64,000 nt of DNA, from assembly GCA_946405205.1 (NCBI GenBank), contig CAMJGL010000009.1, positions 1 to 64,000 on the forward strand. Reading direction: 5' to 3'. The stretch comes from F23-B02 sp946405205. GTDB taxonomy: Bacteria; Bacillota; Clostridia; Oscillospirales; Oscillospiraceae. This document shows positions 59,444 through 64,000 of the stretch, piece by piece. The notes under the pieces are model-generated. The model searched no databases. It was not told where the DNA came from and saw only the letters and a list, made by a program, of their open reading frames with translations. The position numbers and the translations under genes were made by a program. Within the stretch, counting starts at the first letter, position 1, and each line of letters begins with the position of its first letter.

Positions 59444-59926
59444 TCACCGATCGGTCTTTAAGATCTCGTTACAATGCAGATGATTCACCATCAAATCAAA
59501 TAATCTTTCTTCGGTAGTCATCTCTTTTGGGATTTTTTTCAGTTTCCTGATAAGTGAATCAATAAGAGAATAACATTTGATTATGAGAAGAAAAGGAAGA
59601 AGAAAAACCAGGAAAAGGATTTCGACAATAATGTCTAATGCTTTTTCAATGCCTCTTTCAGTGCTTTTTTCGGTCGTGTGATGGCTGAGTCGTTTGATCT
59701 GTCCGGTAAAACAAAGTGATCCTCCTTTTTCCGATGTTTCCGGTAAGTACCAATATCCGCCTGAATGTCCGCTGCGGGCCACACCAAACTTATATTCACC
59801 GTTTTCGATCTCTACGATATAATCATCAAAATAATAGTATTTGTTATCATAGCCGGGGTATTTGCTAAGTGTGTTCAAAAAATCTTCTTTTGTTCCGGAA
59901 AACTCAAAGCAATAATTTTTTGCCAT
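59444..59926 (-). CDS. Hypothetical membrane protein of the accessory patch
   Basis: 160 residues: a soluble N-terminal domain with a strand-rich YYYFDDYIVEIENGEYKFGVARSGHSGGYW segment, then a hydrophobic stretch (about 97-124, LDIIVEILFLVFLLPFLLIIKCY) and a basic tail. Family not recognised. ATG 59926 follows GGGGGT by 5 bases; an upstream ATG at 59980 is less likely. It overlaps the end of the next gene by 23 bases. AT-rich compared with the core genes. Confidence 0.6.
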   Translation of the reverse strand: MAKNYCFEFSGTKEDFLNTLSKYPGYDNKYYYFDDYIVEIENGEYKFGVARSGHSGGYWYLPETSEKGGSLCFTGQIKRLSHHTTEKSTERGIEKALDIIVEILFLVFLLPFLLIIKCYSLIDSLIRKLKKIPKEMTTEERLFDLMVNHLHCNEILKTDR

Positions 59927-60884
59927 TTTTATACCCCCGGTTTTTATGCATTGCTCCGCCCCCGTAACAGACTTCTTCACTATTACCTGTTACTTTCCAA
60001 CAATCTCGAACGCTGTTGCATTCGGGATTGTTGGAATTGAACGGGATGGTTGATACAATGAACCACAATGAAAAAATACTGCTCAAAAGGATGCTTGATT
60101 CCTGAGTGGTGGACAATCGGGCAGTATCCAGTGCTTCCATTGCGTCAGATAGATTTTTCCTGACCGCAGGACTATTTGCTTGTCCCAGCAATCGACGCAG
60201 GAGCGGAATATCAGAAGAATCGCCGAACTTGCCAAGCAACCATGCTGCGTATGGCACAGCACTTTCTGAATCCCAACCCGATGTGACAATACGGCGTAGA
60301 TACGGAGCGATCCCCATCGCTTTTGACGCATAAAGACGCTGTAAGTCAAGATAAAGGTCAAATTCCTGTTCTTCAGTATAGCCATTATCGGCAATCTTTT
60401 TCAAGATGCTGGAAATTTGGTCTTCCGAAGACAGCCATGACCGCTCCATCCATGCATCAAATTCAGTAATCCCTTTGTATGAAACACGCCCAATCCGTTT
60501 GCGAAGCTTGAAGCTGCGGTATCCAATATCAATATAGCCATCAGCGGTCTGAATACGATAATAGTACTTTCCTTTTGGAATGGCCTTAAACCGCCCATTG
60601 ATGTATTCACACCATTGCACAGTTGTGCTGATCTCAAGAAACGAAACCCCGAAAAAGGTGAGAATATATCCGTATTTTTCATTTAGGATATCCTTACAAG
60701 GATCATGGGCCTCCGCTTCGCATTCCCGCCGGCATTGGACTTGTATTTCAAGACAGTGCTTTTCAGGCGAAATATTGATCGCGGTTATAAAGCTGTCATG
60801 AAAGTAGTCATTATACAGCACTTTGTATGATGCCTTGTCAATCGGAAGATTTGCTTCATAATCATCATAGTTGTACATACGCAC
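59904..60884 (-). CDS. Hypothetical protein with HEAT-like repeat region
   Basis: 326 residues. The N-terminal 125 are strand-rich and unrecognised. The middle (about 160-255) looks like helical repeats (YLRRIVTSGW, YAAWLLGKFGDSSDIPLLRRLLGQANSPAVRKNLSDAMEAL), as in HEAT/immunity-type proteins. The C-terminal 50 residues look unrelated and contain a DNA inverted repeat at 59996-60036, perhaps a later extension. It ends inside the next gene. AT-rich composition. An immunity-like role is possible but not shown. Confidence 0.58.
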   Translation of the reverse strand: MRMYNYDDYEANLPIDKASYKVLYNDYFHDSFITAINISPEKHCLEIQVQCRRECEAEAHDPCKDILNEKYGYILTFFGVSFLEISTTVQWCEYINGRFKAIPKGKYYYRIQTADGYIDIGYRSFKLRKRIGRVSYKGITEFDAWMERSWLSSEDQISSILKKIADNGYTEEQEFDLYLDLQRLYASKAMGIAPYLRRIVTSGWDSESAVPYAAWLLGKFGDSSDIPLLRRLLGQANSPAVRKNLSDAMEALDTARLSTTQESSILLSSIFSLWFIVSTIPFNSNNPECNSVRDCWKVTGNSEEVCYGGGAMHKNRGYKNGKKLLL

Positions 60885-60920
60885 TCTTCTTTCAAAGAAA
60901 CTACATACATACTAACACAT

Positions 60921-60959
60921 AAAAATCAGCACCGCAACCTTGTATCGGGTTGCGGTGCT
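60921..60959 (-). terminator. Terminator of tRNA-Leu
   Basis: Perfect 12-bp stem AGCACCGCAACC / GGTTGCGGTGCT; on the minus strand it is followed by GATTTTT. Confidence 0.8.
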
Positions 60960-60963
60960 TTTG

Positions 60964-61049
60964 TGGTGCCGGTGGCCGGACTCGAACCGGCACGATGCGA
61001 GCATCAGAGGATTTTAAGTCCGCCGTGTCTACCATTCCACCACACCGGC
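60964..61049 (-). tRNA. tRNA-Leu (anticodon UAA)
   Basis: 86 nt including encoded CCA (60964-60966). The acceptor GCCGGTG pairs fully with CACCGGC, discriminator A. The D arm has the leucine form, the anticodon loop CTTAAAA gives UAA, a long variable arm is present as expected for class II tRNAs, and the T loop is TTCGAGT. Its 3' end faces the AT-rich accessory patch. Confidence 0.95.
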
Positions 61050-61189
61050 ACATAATAAACGGCGCAATTATTTTAGCATTACGGCAGGTGAATGTCAATA
61101 TTGCGAAAAAGCTTCTCTTGCCCTTGCGCTCGACGCTTAATTTTGATATTATATTCTAATATAATATTATTATGAAGTAGTGTTTATTA

Positions 61190-63202
61190 ATGAATTACAG
61201 TAAATGGAAAATTTCAGGGCGCTCGGCCGAAATACCCGCGGCGCTGCTGGCGGAGGGGTACCCGCCTCTGCTTGCGGCTATGCTGAACATTCGCGGCATC
61301 GCGACCGCGGAGGAAGCACGCCGGTTTCTCTACGGCGGAGCCGAGAGCCTTATCGACCCCATGCGCATGAAGGATATGGACAAGGCGGTGCGGCGGATAA
61401 AGGCGGCGTTTGCGGCGGGGGAGACCGTTGCCGTTTACGGCGACTACGACGTTGACGGAATAACGGCTACCTGTCTTTTGACGGACTGGCTGCGCAGCCG
61501 CGGAATGGATTGCTGCCCTTATATACCCGACAGGATAGAGGAGGGCTACGGCCTTAACAGCGCGGCGATCGACAGTCTAAAAAACAAGGGCGTCAGCCTG
61601 ATCATCAGCGTTGACTGCGGGATAACCGCAGTGGACGAGGCAAAACACGCAAGGGAGGTCGGAGTCGATCTCATCATCACCGACCACCATGAATGCCGCG
61701 AGCAGGCTCTGCCCGAAGCGGTGGCGGTCATAAACCCAAAGCAGGACGGCTGCGATTATCCAAACAAGGACCTGGCCGGAGTGGGTGTCGCGCTCAAGCT
61801 CATATGCGCTGTGGAGGGCAACGATGCGGAGGTAGTACGGCAATATGCCGATCTCGCCGCGATCGGTACGGTCGCGGACGTGGTGCCGCTGACGGGCGAG
61901 AACCGCTATATAGTCCGCACGGGGCTCGGCATGATCGAACAGACCTCACGCCCCGGCATCGCGGCGCTCCTTAAAGAGTCAGGCGCCGCGGACAAAAAGG
62001 TTTCCTCCTCGACTATAGGCTTTACTCTTGCGCCCCGGCTCAACGCCGCGGGCAGGCTGGGCTGCGTTTCCGTTGCGGGCAGGCTGCTCATGACGGACGA
62101 TGAGGCCGAGGCCAACAGGCTTGCCGCCGAGCTGTGCGAGCTCAACCGCCGCAGACAGCATCTTGAGACCGAGATCTGGGACGAGGCCTCCGGAATGATG
62201 GATGGCAAGAGCCCGGATACCCCCATCGTGCTTGCCAGCGAAAAGTGGCATCAGGGCGTCATCGGCATCGCCGCCTCAAAGCTTGCCGAGCAGTATTCAC
62301 TGCCGACGGTAATGATCTGCCTTGACGGGGAAAAGGGCAAGGGCTCCTGCCGCAGCTACGGAGGCTTCAACCTTTTTGAGGCCCTGTCGGCGTGCTCGGA
62401 TTATCTCGAGGGCTTCGGCGGACACGCGCTGGCCGCGGGGCTCAATATAAAGCGCGATAAGCTTCGGGAATTCTGCCGCGCCTTCGGAGAATATTATAGG
62501 CAAAACAAGCCCGAGGAGCTGCCGACCTTAAACTGCGATATAGAGATCATGGATCCCAAAATGCTCAGCATGGACGGCGTCGCGGCTCTTTCGCTGCTCG
62601 AACCCTTCGGCAGCGGCAACCCAAAGCCGATCATGTGCATATCCGGCGCCAGGCTCGACAGAGTTACTCCCATCGGCGGCGGCAGGCATCTGCGCCTGAA
62701 CATAAGCTTCAAGGGCTGCGGCTTTGAATGTGTGTTCTTTTCGCACACACAGACCGAGCTGGGCCTCAGCGCGGGCGAGCGCGTTGACATCGCGTTCACC
62801 CCGCAGATAAACGAATTCAGGTTTCGCAGCAGCGTACAGCTCCAGCTGACGGCGGTAAGGCGGCATGACCCGCGGCCGCTGTGCGAGAGGATACTGAAGG
62901 AGCTGCCGCTCAGGGAGGCCGCCCAATACTGCCCCGACCGCAGCGCCTTTGTGAAGGCATGGCGCAGGCTGCAGTCTGCCGGAGGCGCGGTGGCATCGGA
63001 CATCGACGGCGTTATCAGCCAATGTCCCCACGGCCTTGAGCCGGAGCGCTTCTGCATATGTCTTCTGGCACTCAGCGAGCTGGGACTGCTCCACGCCGCG
63101 GTACCGGGCTCCGTTCTCGGGGCGAGGATAGTGTCCGGAACCGGAAAGGTCAACTTAGAGGACTCAAAGCTTATAAAACGCTTGAAAGCGAGACGTTCAT
63201 AA
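61190..63202 (+). CDS. recJ: Single-stranded-DNA exonuclease RecJ
   Basis: 670 residues of the DHH family. VYGDYDVDGITA (about 83-94), VDCGI, TDHHE (about 164) and GHALAAGL mark the DHH and DHHA1 parts; an OB-fold follows at about 455-570 (VTPIGGGRHLRLNI) with a further C-terminal domain, as in Firmicutes RecJ. It degrades single-stranded DNA 5' to 3' in repair. It overlaps the RelA/SpoT gene by one base (TAATG), a frequent order in Firmicutes. The ATG has a weak ribosome site. Confidence 0.93.
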   Translation: MNYSKWKISGRSAEIPAALLAEGYPPLLAAMLNIRGIATAEEARRFLYGGAESLIDPMRMKDMDKAVRRIKAAFAAGETVAVYGDYDVDGITATCLLTDWLRSRGMDCCPYIPDRIEEGYGLNSAAIDSLKNKGVSLIISVDCGITAVDEAKHAREVGVDLIITDHHECREQALPEAVAVINPKQDGCDYPNKDLAGVGVALKLICAVEGNDAEVVRQYADLAAIGTVADVVPLTGENRYIVRTGLGMIEQTSRPGIAALLKESGAADKKVSSSTIGFTLAPRLNAAGRLGCVSVAGRLLMTDDEAEANRLAAELCELNRRRQHLETEIWDEASGMMDGKSPDTPIVLASEKWHQGVIGIAASKLAEQYSLPTVMICLDGEKGKGSCRSYGGFNLFEALSACSDYLEGFGGHALAAGLNIKRDKLREFCRAFGEYYRQNKPEELPTLNCDIEIMDPKMLSMDGVAALSLLEPFGSGNPKPIMCISGARLDRVTPIGGGRHLRLNISFKGCGFECVFFSHTQTELGLSAGERVDIAFTPQINEFRFRSSVQLQLTAVRRHDPRPLCERILKELPLREAAQYCPDRSAFVKAWRRLQSAGGAVASDIDGVISQCPHGLEPERFCICLLALSELGLLHAAVPGSVLGARIVSGTGKVNLEDSKLIKRLKARRS

Positions 63203-64000
63203 TGGCAGATAAAGATTCCCAAAATGCGATACTTGATCCGGACGAGATGTTTGCAGCTCTGAGGAAAAAGATAGAGGACAGCGGCACGGACATGGATATG
63301 GGCAGGATAGAGGCCGCCTATGCGATGGCGCGCCTTGCCCATTCGGGGCAGCTTCGGCGCGACGGCTCGCCGTATGTGACCCACTGCGTCGCGGCGGCTG
63401 ACATAGCCGTGGACATGGGGCTGGACGAGGACTCCATCGTCGCCGCGCTGCTGCACGACGTTATCGAGGATACGCAGCTTAGCTATCAGGACATTGCGCG
63501 GCAGTTCGGCGAGCCCGTTGCGAATATCGTCGAGGGCGTCACAAAGCTGACCCGCGTTCAGTACACCAGCAAGGAAGACGAGCAGATGGAGAACCTGCGC
63601 AAGATGCTCATGGCCATGTCCAAGGACATCCGCGTTATCCTCATCAAGATCGCCGACCGGCTGCACAATATGCGCACCATGGCCTATCAGACCGAGGAAA
63701 AGCAGCGCATAAAATCCCTTGAGACGATGGAGATCTATGCACCCATCGCCCACCGCCTCGGTATGCAGAAGGCCAAGTGGGAGCTGGAGGATCTTGCGCT
63801 CATGTACCTCGACCCCACGGGCTACAATGAGATCATGAAGACCCTTGAGTCACGTATGGACACTCTGGAAAACTTCATGCAGAGCATGGAGACCAAGATG
63901 AAAAAGCGCCTCGAGGACGAGGGCCTGGAGGTCACGATATACAGCCGCATAAAGCATATATACAGCATTTACCGCAAAATGTACGCTCAGAAGCTGGACA
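63202..64000 (+). CDS. RelA/SpoT (p)ppGpp synthetase/hydrolase, N-terminal part
   Basis: The first 266 residues are in the window; the gene runs off the right end. After about 35 variable residues comes the HD hydrolase domain: YVTHCVAAADI, ALLHDVIEDT and KIADRLHNMRT, which hold the metal ligands. The start of the synthetase domain is reached at about residue 240 (TIYSRIKHIYSIYRKM). With the hydrolase residues intact it is probably a bifunctional Rel enzyme. ATG 63202 overlaps the recJ stop. Confidence 0.93.
   Translation, partial: MADKDSQNAILDPDEMFAALRKKIEDSGTDMDMGRIEAAYAMARLAHSGQLRRDGSPYVTHCVAAADIAVDMGLDEDSIVAALLHDVIEDTQLSYQDIARQFGEPVANIVEGVTKLTRVQYTSKEDEQMENLRKMLMAMSKDIRVILIKIADRLHNMRTMAYQTEEKQRIKSLETMEIYAPIAHRLGMQKAKWELEDLALMYLDPTGYNEIMKTLESRMDTLENFMQSMETKMKKRLEDEGLEVTIYSRIKHIYSIYRKMYAQKLD

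Noticed and set aside
60950..61159. Open frame across tRNA-Leu on the opposite strand
   Set aside because: Same artefact as above (GGRTRTGT...); the tRNA itself is complete.

Overview
The window looks like a chromosomal segment from a low-oxygen, high-GC member of the Clostridia (Oscillospiraceae-like by gene content; this placement is inference). Supporting signs are strong AGGAGG-type ribosome sites, many sigma-A-like TTGACA-N17-TATAAT promoters, anaerobic-type enzymes (HemZ, a ferredoxin-fused aldo/keto reductase), Firmicutes families (YmdB, YlmH, YhaO/YhaN-like, KdpDE-like, PF06541, MntP) and tightly packed operons separated by clear intrinsic terminators. No CRISPR array, rRNA, insertion sequence or phage was found. 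Two tRNAs are present, Arg(ACG) and Leu(UAA).

Layout. 0-3.2 kb: paired SMR exporter, then an uridine-kinase-like gene and hemZ on the minus strand. 3.4-8.2 kb: a tandem ATP-grasp protein, a wrecked alanine dehydrogenase gene, moaA, a MOSC protein and a TetR regulator. 8.3-13.9 kb: membrane protein, GntR/ABC operon, TIM-barrel protein, PF06541 and DUF308 membrane proteins, TetR regulator. 14-16.4 kb: hydrolase plus MFS carrier. 16.5-20.6 kb: DUF362 protein, a TetM-like GTPase fused to a YacP/Rae1-like NYN nuclease, and YlmH. 20.7-24 kb: ribbon-helix-helix protein with clpB. 24-25.8 kb: LysR gene, a non-coding transcription unit and a 61-residue membrane protein that share promoter and 3' end motifs. 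25.8-31.3 kb: minus-strand cluster glyS, LTA-synthase-like, small membrane protein, nadE. 31.5-37.3 kb: DUF2975/HTH switch, E2-like acyltransferase fold, mntP, TVP38, HAD, ferredoxin-fused aldo/keto reductase, FHA. 37.5-43.6 kb: tRNA-Arg, small glycine-rich protein, ymdB, SbcD/SbcC-like pair, AbrB/ABC operon. 43.7-48 kb: dCMP deaminase, KdpDE-like pair, then cysK-cysE behind a cysteine-rich leader peptide. 48-53.1 kb: guaB, mnmA, mnmG, thiamine pyrophosphokinase. 53.2-57.7 kb: small membrane protein, pseudokinase-lectin receptor, amino-acid symporter, amidohydrolase relic, GtrA. 57.8-60.9 kb: lower-GC accessory patch ending at tRNA-Leu. 61-64 kb: recJ and the start of a RelA/SpoT gene.

The most interesting points are: (1) a 24-codon leader with six Cys codons in front of cysK-cysE, with mutually exclusive antiterminator and terminator pairings visible in the sequence; (2) the fusion of a ribosomal-protection GTPase to a ribosome-associated mRNA endonuclease domain, overlapping the gene for the ribosome-rescue protein YlmH; (3) a membrane protein with a degenerate kinase C-lobe inside and a C-type lectin domain outside; (4) a glutamine-dependent-type NAD synthetase whose glutaminase has lost its catalytic Cys and Lys; (5) a ribbon-helix-helix protein with its own palindromic operator in front of clpB. 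All functional statements are read from sequence motifs without database searches.
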